Positions 27,262 to 35,117 of a stretch of 36,704 nt of DNA are shown in pieces; the stretch's first letter is position 1, and each line of letters opens with the position of its first letter. The translations under genes and the position numbers were made by a program. The notes beneath the pieces are model-generated. The model was not told the origin of the DNA and ran no database searches. It saw nothing but the letters and a program-made list of their open reading frames with translations. The stretch is from Candidatus Poseidoniaceae archaeon (GTDB lineage: Archaea; Thermoplasmatota; Poseidoniia; Poseidoniales; Poseidoniaceae), in NCBI GenBank assembly GCA_028353405.1, contig JAOMOG010000015.1, forward strand, positions 1 to 36,704. The letters are read 5' to 3'.

Positions 27262-27876
27262 TCACGAATCTAAGAGGTCGATTGCCTCAGTCAGTAGAGT
27301 CATATTAGCCCAATATACCTTACTTTTCCATAATGTTTTACCATCTCCATCAATCAATGTAAACGATGGAGTTACTGGGCTTGCAAAAGCGATACTGTAG
27401 CCATAATCTGTATTTTGCCCAGTACTCATATCGATTGCAGGTTGGCCATCATCTGGAACTAATACTGGCCATAGAGATTGTGTAGTGCTATTTTCAGAAG
27501 CATATACTTCAATCACCTGATCTCTTGATTCAAAAGAAGGGTATCGATGAATGCTGATTATTCTAGTGTCATTAGACATATTTCCCTCCCGCATTGAGTC
27601 GGCAATCATTTCGGTCCAATCATGGCAACCCGAGCAACCAGCAGCAACCCATAAAATCAGTGTTTTTTCTCCATTAGCATCGGCTAGTAAATCCATCTGT
27701 TGACCCCGATCTATGTCTCTGCCAACAGTATCCGCTACCAAGTTTAATTTCTCAGGTAGTTTAATTTCTTGTTCAATCTCTTCCTCAGTAGTTTCCATCT
27801 CTTGAGAATTAATACAACCAGGAGCAACAAGGAGTAAAATTATGACAAAACACATTGCTTGTAGATTAGTCGCCAT
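27262..27876 (-). CDS. Thioredoxin-fold lipoprotein
   Basis: A 204-residue protein with a lipoprotein signal: hydrophobic CFVIILLLVAPGC with the lipobox cysteine at C21, then an acidic linker. The mature part has ILWVAAGCSGCHDW (C81-x-x-C84) and the cis-Pro strand TPSFTLIDGDGKTLW, which define a thioredoxin/TlpA-like fold. It should act outside the membrane in disulfide exchange or cytochrome/metal maturation; the partner is unknown. The start is ATG 27876; M8 is possible. It converges on the cytosolic redoxin, so inside and outside thiol enzymes sit side by side. Confidence 0.8.
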   Translation of the reverse strand: MATNLQAMCFVIILLLVAPGCINSQEMETTEEEIEQEIKLPEKLNLVADTVGRDIDRGQQMDLLADANGEKTLILWVAAGCSGCHDWTEMIADSMREGNMSNDTRIISIHRYPSFESRDQVIEVYASENSTTQSLWPVLVPDDGQPAIDMSTGQNTDYGYSIAFASPVTPSFTLIDGDGKTLWKSKVYWANMTLLTEAIDLLDS

Positions 27877-27993
27877 ACCAATAGTTTAGCACATTGGCTT
27901 TTGAAGATTTGTTTAAATTCCAGTCTTTTGGAATAGCTGAACGGGCCTAATTACCTAGATATATTTGTAAATATGAAAAACTCCTTCCTCCAA

Positions 27994-28028
27994 AATCTAC
28001 AACAAGTCCCGGCCAGTCGTTGTAGATT
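27994..28028 (+). promoter_or_regulatory. 10-bp inverted repeat at the start of the DUF4203-like gene
   Basis: AATCTACAAC - 15 bases - GTTGTAGATT is a perfect 10-bp inverted repeat ending 6 bases before ATG 28035. In RNA it would form a stable hairpin over the ribosome-binding area; in DNA it could be an operator. An AT-rich dyad (ATATTT-gt-AAATAT) lies about 30 bases upstream. Confidence 0.5.
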
Positions 28029-28034
28029 GTTCGA

Positions 28035-28694
28035 ATGGATATCACAGGAGACTTTTGGCAACAAATTGACGGTTGGGCGAGTCCAGCCTTAGGCGGCTTT
28101 CTAATTGCTATCGCTATTTTCTTGCTACTGTCTGGTTCAAAAAACATCAAAGCATTTTCATTCTTTATCGGTTGCGCAATAGGGATGTTATCCAGTTCAA
28201 TATTGTATGATGCACTAGGGACGACGTTGGCGATATCTGCTGGCGATTTCACACTGATTGCGACAATTGGTTGTGGAATATTGTCATTATTATTCATTAG
28301 TTTAGTATCGTTAGCAGTGACCCTTTACATTTCACTCAATGTGATGTTTGGGATCATATCTATGCTAGAAAGCAATGGATATGATTTAGAATTAGGTGTA
28401 ACAGGTGGATTATTATTCTTCATTTCCTGGTTTATGAATCGTTTTTTGAAAAAGAATCTCTATGTTTTCGGTTCTGCAGCATTGGGCGCATTAATGGCGA
28501 TATACGGTTTCTCAGTGTTCACAGGGCAAACGCCTTCGCAGGTTGACTTGGATAATCTAGTATTGCAATTCGGCGGACTTGTGTTATTCATCAATTCAGT
28601 TCTATACCAACGTTATCGTCTCAAAGAAGCCGAAAAAACTGAAGAAGATGAAGAATTAAGGACAGTACCAAAATATCTAGAAAAGAATAACTAG
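28035..28694 (+). CDS. Multi-spanning membrane protein (DUF4203-like)
   Basis: 219 residues with six or seven hydrophobic helices: GGFLIAIAIFLLLSG, AFSFFIGCAIGMLSSSILYD, IGCGILSLLFISLVSLAVTL, VTGGLLFFISWFMNRFL, LYVFGSAALGALMAIYGFSV and LQFGGLVLFINSVLY. The C-terminus is charged and cytoplasmic. The glycine-rich paired helices resemble DUF4203/TMEM198-type proteins, whose function is not defined. The start is ATG 28035, immediately after a 10-bp inverted repeat. Confidence 0.75.
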   Translation: MDITGDFWQQIDGWASPALGGFLIAIAIFLLLSGSKNIKAFSFFIGCAIGMLSSSILYDALGTTLAISAGDFTLIATIGCGILSLLFISLVSLAVTLYISLNVMFGIISMLESNGYDLELGVTGGLLFFISWFMNRFLKKNLYVFGSAALGALMAIYGFSVFTGQTPSQVDLDNLVLQFGGLVLFINSVLYQRYRLKEAEKTEEDEELRTVPKYLEKNN

Positions 28695-28702
28695 GGCAAA
28701 TC

Positions 28703-28718
28703 CAACCACGGGTGGTTG
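28703..28718 (+). terminator. GC-containing hairpin after the DUF4203-like gene
   Basis: CAACCAC-gg-GTGGTTG (a 6-bp stem with CGGG loop) begins 8 bases after the stop codon and precedes the SnoaL-like gene. It is the only strong hairpin in the gap, so terminator or processing structure is likely; no T-run follows. Confidence 0.35.
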
Positions 28719-28771
28719 AAAAGAGTCCTTCGTTGCGGTTAGTTTAAACTCCGTCTCCCAATCCCAAAACC

Positions 28772-29122
28772 ATGTCAATCATAGCAGCATACAACGAAGC
28801 ATGGGATACTGGAAACGTCGAAGCACTCGCAGAGATCATTCACGACGAGTTCGTCTTCAACCCTCACGTAGGTGGATATACCATGAGTAAATCCGACATG
28901 ATGGGATTCGTCAGTGGCGACAGTATGCCAATCTCGGAAAACAACAGAATCTTGTTCGAAAACGATGAAGTTGGTGTTGCTCACTCTATTGTTCACTTTG
29001 CAAACGATTCTGACTCTGAAGCTGTCATGTCATTTATGCGATTCAAAGACGGTAAAATCATTTCAATGGAAACCGGTGCAACGCCACTCTCTGAAGATTA
29101 CAAACTCGTCGGAAGCGAGTGA
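28772..29122 (+). CDS. SnoaL/NTF2-like domain protein
   Basis: 116 residues with the NTF2-like cone pattern: a first helix (IIAAYNEAWDTGNVEALAEI), IHDEFVFNPHVGGYTMSKSD, then beta strands (VGVAHSIVHF, AVMSFMRFKDGKIISMETG). SnoaL-like proteins bind or isomerise small molecules, or only dimerise; no catalytic residues are certain. It is a single gene between two hairpins, with GTTTAAAC upstream near 28742, and richer in GC than its neighbours. Confidence 0.82.
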   Translation: MSIIAAYNEAWDTGNVEALAEIIHDEFVFNPHVGGYTMSKSDMMGFVSGDSMPISENNRILFENDEVGVAHSIVHFANDSDSEAVMSFMRFKDGKIISMETGATPLSEDYKLVGSE

Positions 29123-29155
29123 TATTACAAAATCCCTGTAACAGGTATTTCAGGA

Positions 29156-29175
29156 AATCACTTTTGATAGTGATT
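29156..29175. terminator. Hairpin in a convergent gap, terminator candidate
   Basis: AATCACT-tttgat-AGTGATT is a perfect 7-bp stem between the convergent SnoaL-like and 29194-29517 genes. A smaller dyad (CCTGT-a-ACAGG, 29135-29145) is next to it. Position suggests bidirectional termination. Confidence 0.4.
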
Positions 29176-29193
29176 ACTTCAAACAAAGTAAGA

Positions 29194-29517
29194 TTATTCA
29201 ACAATTTTTTCAATGTTGAAACTTTCCCCCTCATGCCCCCACTTCAGCACGCCTGGATTATCTTTCTCAATAATGAAATGCTTAGTAGCAAATTCTTCCC
29301 CCCATTTAGAGTGAGGTGGGTCAAACAGTAACACAATTCGTGTACTATACATTCCAAAAGATCCCACGCCAGCTTTTGCAGGTATTCCATCGACTAGAAC
29401 ATCGTGCATTATTGGGGCTTCGGTATTTGGATTTTCTTCAAATCCATGGCTATCATTCTCTACTGCTAAAGATGTTTCAGTTGCAGGTTCGGTATTTATT
29501 TTAGGTTTTAAGGCCAT
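29194..29517 (-). CDS. Hypothetical protein, about 107 residues
   Basis: I start at ATG 29517 (MALKPKINTEP); an upstream ATG at 29556 adds 13 residues and almost touches the preceding gene. An unstructured acidic N-terminal third (TETSLAVENDSHGFEENPNT) precedes a compact part (APIMHDVLVDGIPAKAGVGS, YSTRIVLLFDPPHSKWGEEF). There is no signal peptide, membrane helix or cysteine. The family is not recognised. It lies downstream of the DUF2892 gene on the same strand. Confidence 0.55.
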   Translation of the reverse strand: MALKPKINTEPATETSLAVENDSHGFEENPNTEAPIMHDVLVDGIPAKAGVGSFGMYSTRIVLLFDPPHSKWGEEFATKHFIIEKDNPGVLKWGHEGESFNIEKIVE

Positions 29518-29558
29518 GAGGTTGTATAACGCCCACTCTATTTTAAATCTTATCATTT

Positions 29559-29762
29559 TTATTCATTAGAAATAGCTGTGGGGCAAGTATTTACTCCTAA
29601 TACCCGATAAAACGGGCAGTAGCCAAATGTTGAGGTAAGGACGGTCCATGTCCCTAAAACAAAAAAGGCGATTTCCCAATCAGCATTTGCAAGGTAATCA
29701 AATGTGACTAGGCCCAAGCCGGTAAACATTCTGACAGTCCTATCAAATCCACTCAAATTCAT
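29559..29762 (-). CDS. DUF2892 (YgaP-type) small membrane protein
   Basis: 67 residues with two short helices. FDRTVRMFTGLGLVTFDY and FGYCPFYRVLGVNTC are the DUF2892 signatures (usually GxCPLYxLLGxxTC) seen as the membrane part of YgaP-type rhodanese proteins and as stand-alone proteins. Two conserved cysteines are present. It sits between the DUF523-DUF1722 gene (9-base gap) and a small unknown gene on one strand. Confidence 0.85.
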   Translation of the reverse strand: MNLSGFDRTVRMFTGLGLVTFDYLANADWEIAFFVLGTWTVLTSTFGYCPFYRVLGVNTCPTAISNE

Positions 29763-29771
29763 ATCAATTCC

Positions 29772-30731
29772 TCAAACTTTTGCCATTACTCCGCTTACAA
29801 TGTTGAATGGTTCAAACAGACGTTTCCAAGGAAGGTGTTCCGATCCAGCCATCTCATATGCTTGCTGAATCAATGCCATCGAAGCAATTCTCGGAACTAA
29901 ACCTTTCGAATAATAATCAATCCATGTGTGTAGATAAGCTCTCTGAGATTTCGGTAAATTCTTTGGCAATCGCCCAACAGCCCGACGCAAAGCAGCAGCA
30001 ACATATCTTTTCTGAACATTATGGCTCATGTATTCTTGAGCCCCAGTAATATATTCCAATGCTAATTCATTCACCGACTTATTTTCAGGGTTTACGGCCA
30101 ACCGATTTCCAAGTATTCGTGGAGCATTAGGTGAGCGGCTTTGCAATAGCAGTTTGTGCTCACCATGAAATTGCTGTAAACTGGATCTAGTCCAACCTCT
30201 TTCTTCATATTTCCACCATAGGTCCATCATTGCAACACGAGCAAGGAAGTTTTCAGCCTGAACCGGTTCATTCAGACGCCCTTCTTCAATAGCGGGAATG
30301 TGCGGATAAAGGGTAGTGAATATCATTGAGAAAAGACCAGTACCATTTTTTTGTGGATGTTTCTTTTCACTATACACCTTAACGCGTTCAAGGCCACAAC
30401 TAGGAGAACCTTTCTTGAATACAATTCCTGAAATTCTTTGATTAATCAAAGCATCAGATTGCAATTCACTCCACTCGGCCATTTTTTGAGTATAGTCTTC
30501 ACCAGATCTAGGCTCAATTAGACGAATCCCAGCAGGGCTATTTACCAATCTTACTGTAGGCCTAGGAGTGCCTAATCCAATGCCTACTTCTGGACAAAAA
30601 GAAATCTTTTCAATATAATTATTTAATCGATCAAATAACGCAAAATTACAATGTCCGCCATTATATCGTACGTTTTGCCCCAATAAGCATGCAGAAACTG
30701 CTACTTTAGGTAAGTATTCAGGCTCAACCAT
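29772..30731 (-). CDS. DUF523-DUF1722 (YbgA-like) protein
   Basis: A 319-residue two-domain protein. The N-terminal DUF523 part has VAVSACLLGQNVRYNGGHC (C15), FCPEVGIGLGTPRP (C46) and GSPSCG (C112), three conserved cysteines that may bind a metal or iron-sulfur cluster. The C-terminal DUF1722 part has LQQFHGEHKLLLQSRSPN and LRRAVGRLPKNLPKSQRAYL. The fused pair is typical of YbgA-type proteins, which often lie near photolyase genes, but no photolyase is in this window. The biochemical role is not established. The start is ATG 30731. Confidence 0.88.
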   Translation of the reverse strand: MVEPEYLPKVAVSACLLGQNVRYNGGHCNFALFDRLNNYIEKISFCPEVGIGLGTPRPTVRLVNSPAGIRLIEPRSGEDYTQKMAEWSELQSDALINQRISGIVFKKGSPSCGLERVKVYSEKKHPQKNGTGLFSMIFTTLYPHIPAIEEGRLNEPVQAENFLARVAMMDLWWKYEERGWTRSSLQQFHGEHKLLLQSRSPNAPRILGNRLAVNPENKSVNELALEYITGAQEYMSHNVQKRYVAAALRRAVGRLPKNLPKSQRAYLHTWIDYYSKGLVPRIASMALIQQAYEMAGSEHLPWKRLFEPFNIVSGVMAKV

Positions 30732-30797
30732 ACCATCACTAATTCCATTCCAATATATATACGATAGTTTTCAACCAAGAGTGGAAATTCCATTAAT

Positions 30798-31352
30798 TTA
30801 CCATGGATATTTCAAATTCCATAAGATTCCATCATTGATAATAACTTGTATTGCGAACATCATTGCTCCGACAATAGGCCAAATCGTTCCAGGTTGAATT
30901 CCATCCTGATGAGCACTCAAAGCAAACAGTCCAAGAAGTATATTTCCTAAACAAACGAGCAGTAGATTTCCAATCACCAACCATTTTGTCCAAGAGTAAT
31001 CGCTACGGATGTGGAATGCGGTTAGTTCAAGCCAAAGGCAAGAAGGAATCAAGACCAATAGGAAAGCAATAAGCAAGCGTGTATGCCCTCCGCTATTTCC
31101 ATTAGTCCAAGGCCATTGGACTTTTTCTACAGCTGCAGCGTCCCATTGATAGAGAAAATACCACCACATGATCAGGAATCCTGTTGCTGCAATAAACATA
31201 CATATGACATTAAACGGCCGCCAAGACTCGGGAATACCGCCCCACAATTGGTTTGGATCGGCCATTCGATAAATTCCAATAACATACGACACCAATACCA
31301 TCGGACCCAAGATGTATAAATTCAATCTAATAGATTCACGCGTTATTTCCAT
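30798..31352 (-). CDS. Membrane protein with about five helices, function unknown
   Basis: 184 residues. Hydrophobic segments are NLYILGPMVLVSYVIGIY, FNVICMFIAATGFLIMWWYF, LLIAFLLVLIPSCLWLELTA, WLVIGNLLLVCLGNILLGLF and IVGAMMFAIQVIINDGILW, with aromatic-rich loops (WGGIPESWRPF, WPWTNGNSGGH). The family is not recognised. It is divergent from the PI-PLC-like lipoprotein gene. Confidence 0.7.
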   Translation of the reverse strand: MEITRESIRLNLYILGPMVLVSYVIGIYRMADPNQLWGGIPESWRPFNVICMFIAATGFLIMWWYFLYQWDAAAVEKVQWPWTNGNSGGHTRLLIAFLLVLIPSCLWLELTAFHIRSDYSWTKWLVIGNLLLVCLGNILLGLFALSAHQDGIQPGTIWPIVGAMMFAIQVIINDGILWNLKYPW

Positions 31353-31486
31353 GAATTAATTTTAGATTACTGATGTATAAAATATCGTTTACCTTCATGC
31401 AACTGCCGGTAAAGAAAATGAAGAATTAAAAAATATCCAAAACATCTAGAACAGGTTTATCATTACTAGCGAACTCACCGATTTAG

Positions 31487-32494
31487 ATGAGGTCTCTTGC
31501 GCTGATACTTTCCTGTTTGATGCTATGTGCATCATTAGGGGGTTGTTTAGGTGCACAAGAGCAAGAAGAAACAACCTCAGAACCGACTGACACAACCCCT
31601 CTAAGAGTTAACCACATCCAGGTCAAGGGAACTCATAATTCGTATCATCTAAAACCGATAGGTCCAACAATTCGCGCCTACGATTACTCTCATGAACCCC
31701 TTGATACACAAGCCCAACAATTTGGAGTAAGGCAATTTGAGATTGATGTTTGGTGGAGTCCAGGCCAGCAATTACAAGTCTATCATAATCAATATGATAG
31801 CAGAACTACCTGTCAAACATTGCAACAATGTTTGCAAGTACTACTAGAGTGGAGCGACTCAACACCAAACCATGTCCCTCTAACGATTTGGGTCGAGCCA
31901 AAAGAATGGACTTGGGCTGCGGTTGATGATACTACGGTGATCCAAGCTCAAGATATGTTAGATGATTTGGAACAAGAAATTAATTCAGCGTGGCCAGAAG
32001 AGAAGATAATCACTCCTGATAATGTTCGCGGAGAGCATCCAGATCTTTCAACTGCGGTAACTACTACTGGGTGGCCATTGCTTGATTCTTCAAGAGGAAA
32101 AGCCATTTTCGTATTACTGGGGGGTGGCGATTTGCGTACAGATTACCATTCTAAATTTCCAAACTTAGAAAACGCTACAATGTTCACAATGTCTGTGGAG
32201 AATACTCCTGAGTCAGCAATATTTTCCAATACCAATCCAATAGGTGATGCTGAAGAGATACAAGCATTGGTTGAGGCGGGCTATATCGTAAGAAGTCGTG
32301 CAGATGATGCCGAAGGTGGTGAAGCGGATACTAATGAGACCGAGCGCCGTGACAAAGCAATTGAAATCGGAGCCCATTCAATCTCAACGGATTATCCAAC
32401 CCAAGTCGATGGCATTGAATATTGGCTTGATTTGAATGTAAGGTGCAATCCCATTTCTGCACCAATTGATTGTTCAGATGATGCAATTGAATGA
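31487..32494 (+). CDS. PI-PLC-like (Ca2+-dependent phosphodiesterase) lipoprotein
   Basis: 335 residues with a lipoprotein signal ending LGGC (C20), so it is exported and lipid-anchored. The mature part resembles the bacterial Ca2+-dependent phosphoinositide phospholipase C family: VKGTHNSYH (H50, N51), FEIDVWW (E85, D87), LQVYHNQYD (second catalytic His, H100) and IWVEPKE (E137, K139), the order expected for a TIM-barrel PI-PLC. Such enzymes cleave inositol phospholipids; the natural substrate here could be archaetidylinositol or lipid from eukaryotic cells or debris, which sequence cannot settle. The gene after it starts only 39 bases downstream and is probably co-transcribed. Confidence 0.82.
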   Translation: MRSLALILSCLMLCASLGGCLGAQEQEETTSEPTDTTPLRVNHIQVKGTHNSYHLKPIGPTIRAYDYSHEPLDTQAQQFGVRQFEIDVWWSPGQQLQVYHNQYDSRTTCQTLQQCLQVLLEWSDSTPNHVPLTIWVEPKEWTWAAVDDTTVIQAQDMLDDLEQEINSAWPEEKIITPDNVRGEHPDLSTAVTTTGWPLLDSSRGKAIFVLLGGGDLRTDYHSKFPNLENATMFTMSVENTPESAIFSNTNPIGDAEEIQALVEAGYIVRSRADDAEGGEADTNETERRDKAIEIGAHSISTDYPTQVDGIEYWLDLNVRCNPISAPIDCSDDAIE

Positions 32495-32533
32495 TATAGG
32501 AAATACTATTCAACTGCAAGTGAAGGAAATAAT

Positions 32534-34150
32534 ATGGACGATGCGAAATCAGTGCAACCTCAAAGCGCCCCGCTCCCTGGCCACCCTCAAACACCTACAA
32601 TGCAGGATAGTGTTGTTGGCGGCGATATATACACGGGCGATGTGACGATTAATCACCATCATACAGAATCTGTAAACAACACCCTTAGCCGTACTGTTTG
32701 GATTACTACGGGGTTAATTGTTGCCGCTATTCTTTTGGCTATGTTCGGTGTGATGTCGGATGCTTGGGCAGTGCAAGAGGAATCGGAAACGATCGAGTTA
32801 TTTGGGACTGAAATTACAACAAAGGTAGAAAGTGAAACGGGCCTTGACGATTTCTCAGTCACTATGTGCGTCAATGGGAATTGTACGACAGAGACCGAAG
32901 ATTTAGGTAGTGAATATGATAATTGTACATCAAATGCGGCTGATATTGAATTAAATTCATCTGAAACAGAAGAAATTTGTGGTAACTTAGGAGATACGGC
33001 AAGAGCAGGATTTACTGGAATGATTTTCATCATAGTGGGTATTTGTGTAATGCTAACCACTCTTCTTGCTACGTTTATGGGTACGCGCGGCACTATACTC
33101 CCCTATGCTCAGTACTATCCATTTGGAGGCGCTGCACTCACTCTCGCTGGTGTTGTTGCTTGGAAAATGATATTGCCCGAGGGTGATGTCAGTCTAGGAT
33201 ATAGTGCTTGGATGACTATTGCCAGCATTGTTTTGGCAACAGGGGCAGGTGGATATACAGTGTATAAGGGGACAAATCCACGAATACCAGGGCTAGGTGT
33301 ACGCGCTCTAACAGCAGAATCAGATTCTAGAGAGTATGTTCTTCGCGAAAATGCAATGGGTACGAAATCTACTTCTCTTGTTGAACAAGGCAAGGTTCTC
33401 CGTTTAGTATATACTAAATTAAACAACGAAGAAGTAGTTACAGAAGATCATTTTATTGTTCAGAAGGAATCTTTAACAGGTTTCACTCATTATCGTTTCG
33501 ATTGGCTTGATAATGGTAAATATGCATGGTGGTTGATGACCGCTTTTGGAATTATTTCATTATTCAAAGATTCCCAACAATCGCCATTGCTGTTAATAGG
33601 AGCCTTACTCTCATTGGCCCAATTCTTTGATCCAGAATTATTGTCCTTTGAAACCAACTCAAGACGGCATCGTTTGCTTCTATACAGGCAGGATTCAAAC
33701 CGGGAATTAATAAATTTTAGTATGGGCGAAATTGATTCCAAAATGCAACAATTGCTTAGTGGTGAACAATTAGATGGCAGCAGCGTCGAAGCCAAAGCAG
33801 CAGAAATTGAGGAAAATAGAGCGGCTGAACTCAAAGCGGAACAAGAAGCCGCAGTTGCGCTTGAACTTGCTAAGGCTGCTGCTGCGACAGCACCCGTAAT
33901 TGCGCCCGTTCCAGCCCCAAGCGTAATACCTGGTATAGAACCGCCGCAATTACCAGTTGCTGAGAAACCATCAGGGCCGCTTGTTGTAAAGCCAGAAGTT
34001 GTTATTCCACCACCACCAGCTCCAACAGGAGTTCAACCATTACCTCCGCCATTGCCACTACCGCCACAAGCGCAACCACTACCTCCGCCACCACGTTCAC
34101 TTCTTGATGAACCACTACCTCCACCACCGCCAATCTCGTGGGATGATTAA
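32534..34150 (+). CDS. Multi-helix membrane protein with Cys loop and Pro-rich tail
   Basis: 538 residues. A soluble N-terminus contains MQDSVVGGDIYTGDVTINHH. Helix 1 (about 54-77, WITTGLIVAAILLAMFGVM) leads to a loop of 80 residues with C112, C117, C131 and C149 and N-glycosylation sequons at N116, N130 and N141. Helices 2-4 lie at about 161-182, 195-213 and 223-242, giving a four-helix, claudin/PMP22-like layout. A soluble domain follows (YVLRENAMGTKSTSL, VLRLVYTKLNNEEVVTEDHF), then a helical hairpin (WWLMTAFGIISLF, LLLIGALLSLAQFF), an Ala/Glu coiled coil and a Pro-rich tail (PLPPPLPLPPQAQPLPPPPR) ending SWDD. Loop outside and tail inside are inferred. Function unknown; it is likely in an operon with the PI-PLC-like gene. 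Confidence 0.78.
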   Translation: MDDAKSVQPQSAPLPGHPQTPTMQDSVVGGDIYTGDVTINHHHTESVNNTLSRTVWITTGLIVAAILLAMFGVMSDAWAVQEESETIELFGTEITTKVESETGLDDFSVTMCVNGNCTTETEDLGSEYDNCTSNAADIELNSSETEEICGNLGDTARAGFTGMIFIIVGICVMLTTLLATFMGTRGTILPYAQYYPFGGAALTLAGVVAWKMILPEGDVSLGYSAWMTIASIVLATGAGGYTVYKGTNPRIPGLGVRALTAESDSREYVLRENAMGTKSTSLVEQGKVLRLVYTKLNNEEVVTEDHFIVQKESLTGFTHYRFDWLDNGKYAWWLMTAFGIISLFKDSQQSPLLLIGALLSLAQFFDPELLSFETNSRRHRLLLYRQDSNRELINFSMGEIDSKMQQLLSGEQLDGSSVEAKAAEIEENRAAELKAEQEAAVALELAKAAAATAPVIAPVPAPSVIPGIEPPQLPVAEKPSGPLVVKPEVVIPPPPAPTGVQPLPPPLPLPPQAQPLPPPPRSLLDEPLPPPPPISWDD

Positions 34151-34159
34151 ACAATACAT

Positions 34160-34206
34160 CTTAATTTAAGCTAACATTAGCTAAAAGAAGAGTTTCAAAA
34201 TGAAAC
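34160..34206. terminator. Three small dyads after the Pro-rich membrane protein
   Basis: CTTAA-t-TTAAG (34160-34170), AGCTA-acat-TAGCT (34169-34182) and GTTTCA-aaa-TGAAAC (34192-34206) follow in a row between the membrane-protein stop codon and the 3' end of tRNA-Cys. They may separate the two convergent transcripts. Confidence 0.35.
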
Positions 34207-34221
34207 ATTAAGGGTGAAAGG

Positions 34222-34295
34222 TGGAGCACGGTGAGAGATTTGAACTCCCGTTTCAGGGTCTGCAACCCCGCTCATAGCCGCTCTGACAACCGTGC
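34222..34295 (-). tRNA. tRNA-Cys (GCA)
   Basis: Read on the minus strand, GCACGGU pairs with ACCGUGC in the acceptor, followed by discriminator U and an encoded CCA. The D arm is UCAG/AUGA with a GG-containing loop. The anticodon stem CGGGG/CCCUG encloses the loop UUGCAGA with anticodon GCA. The variable loop is AAACG, and the T arm GGGAG/CUCUC encloses UUCAAAU. All arms pair as expected without an intron; the 74 bases include CCA. Confidence 0.95.
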
Positions 34296-34429
34296 AACAA
34301 CTAATCGGATTGGCCTGCCCTATTTCAACGCGTCTTTGTATTAGATTGCTATTTGGCTACAACAAACTTCCAATAATCAATATAAGGTCAAGATTTTATG
34401 TATGTTGCCATTAACAAAAACGAACGAAG

Positions 34430-35017
34430 ATGACGGCTGGTGACGAGATGCGGCAACAGGGTAGATCTAAACCGTTCACGCCCGGAACCCTCGAAGTCAA
34501 AGTACGTCTTCCGGGTGAAGACATTCCAGAATCATATTTTCAGTGCAGATACGATGTATTGCGACACCCTCTTGGGTTTCCCATTGGCAGTGAACGCTTG
34601 GTTGATGATAGCGAAGCAATACACGCATGGGTGGAAAGAGATGGTGTCGTGTTATGTGTAGGCCGAGCCCACCTCATCGACGCATCGAGTGACGGTAGTG
34701 CTGCCGACCACGCAGGTCCAGGCGCGAGTATTTGCCCGGCATTCGGCCCTTTACAACAAATAAATTCACAAAATCGGCCCTCAATCCAAATTAGACAAAT
34801 GGGAACTAGGCAACAGGGTAGGAGGCAAGGACTCGCTTCAACTGTACTTGCTGCATTGGAAACGAATTCCATACAACACTTTTCGGCGAAGACAGGCTTC
34901 TTACAGGCTCGTGAGGCTGCATTTTCATTCTATCAATCGCAGCACTGGCAGATGATAGACTCCCCCTATATCATTGAAAAAATAGGGCCTCATCATTCTA
35001 TGATGAAGCAATTTTAA
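34430..35017 (+). CDS. GNAT-family N-acetyltransferase
   Basis: 195 residues. GNAT features are a first strand/helix with ESYFQCRYDVLRHPLGFPIG, VVLCVGRAHLI, the acetyl-CoA loop RRQGLA at 131-136 (R/Q-x-x-G-x-G/A type) preceded by IQIRQMGTR, ASTVLAALE, and a C-terminal TGFLQAREAAFSFYQSQHWQ. The layout recalls the ElaA-like branch. The acceptor substrate is unknown. The start is ATG 34430; ATG 34448 is possible. The gene stands alone after the tRNA. Confidence 0.82.
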   Translation: MTAGDEMRQQGRSKPFTPGTLEVKVRLPGEDIPESYFQCRYDVLRHPLGFPIGSERLVDDSEAIHAWVERDGVVLCVGRAHLIDASSDGSAADHAGPGASICPAFGPLQQINSQNRPSIQIRQMGTRQQGRRQGLASTVLAALETNSIQHFSAKTGFLQAREAAFSFYQSQHWQMIDSPYIIEKIGPHHSMMKQF

Positions 35018-35084
35018 GTTCAATGCTTGATAAATGGTTGATTCTTACCTACTTACAGCATAGAAGGCAAACTGCGACCCAATA

Positions 35085-35096
35085 TGGCAATTGCCA
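35085..35096. promoter_or_regulatory. 12-bp perfect palindrome before an unknown gene
   Basis: TGGCAATTGCCA lies 21 bases before ATG 35118 and is itself flanked by an outer inverted pair (CCAAT at 35079-35083, ATTGG at 35103-35107). This is a good operator candidate. The CAATTG core returns three times in the 35.9-36.2 kb region. Confidence 0.4.
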
Positions 35097-35117
35097 AAGC
35101 GAATTGGAGATTAATAC

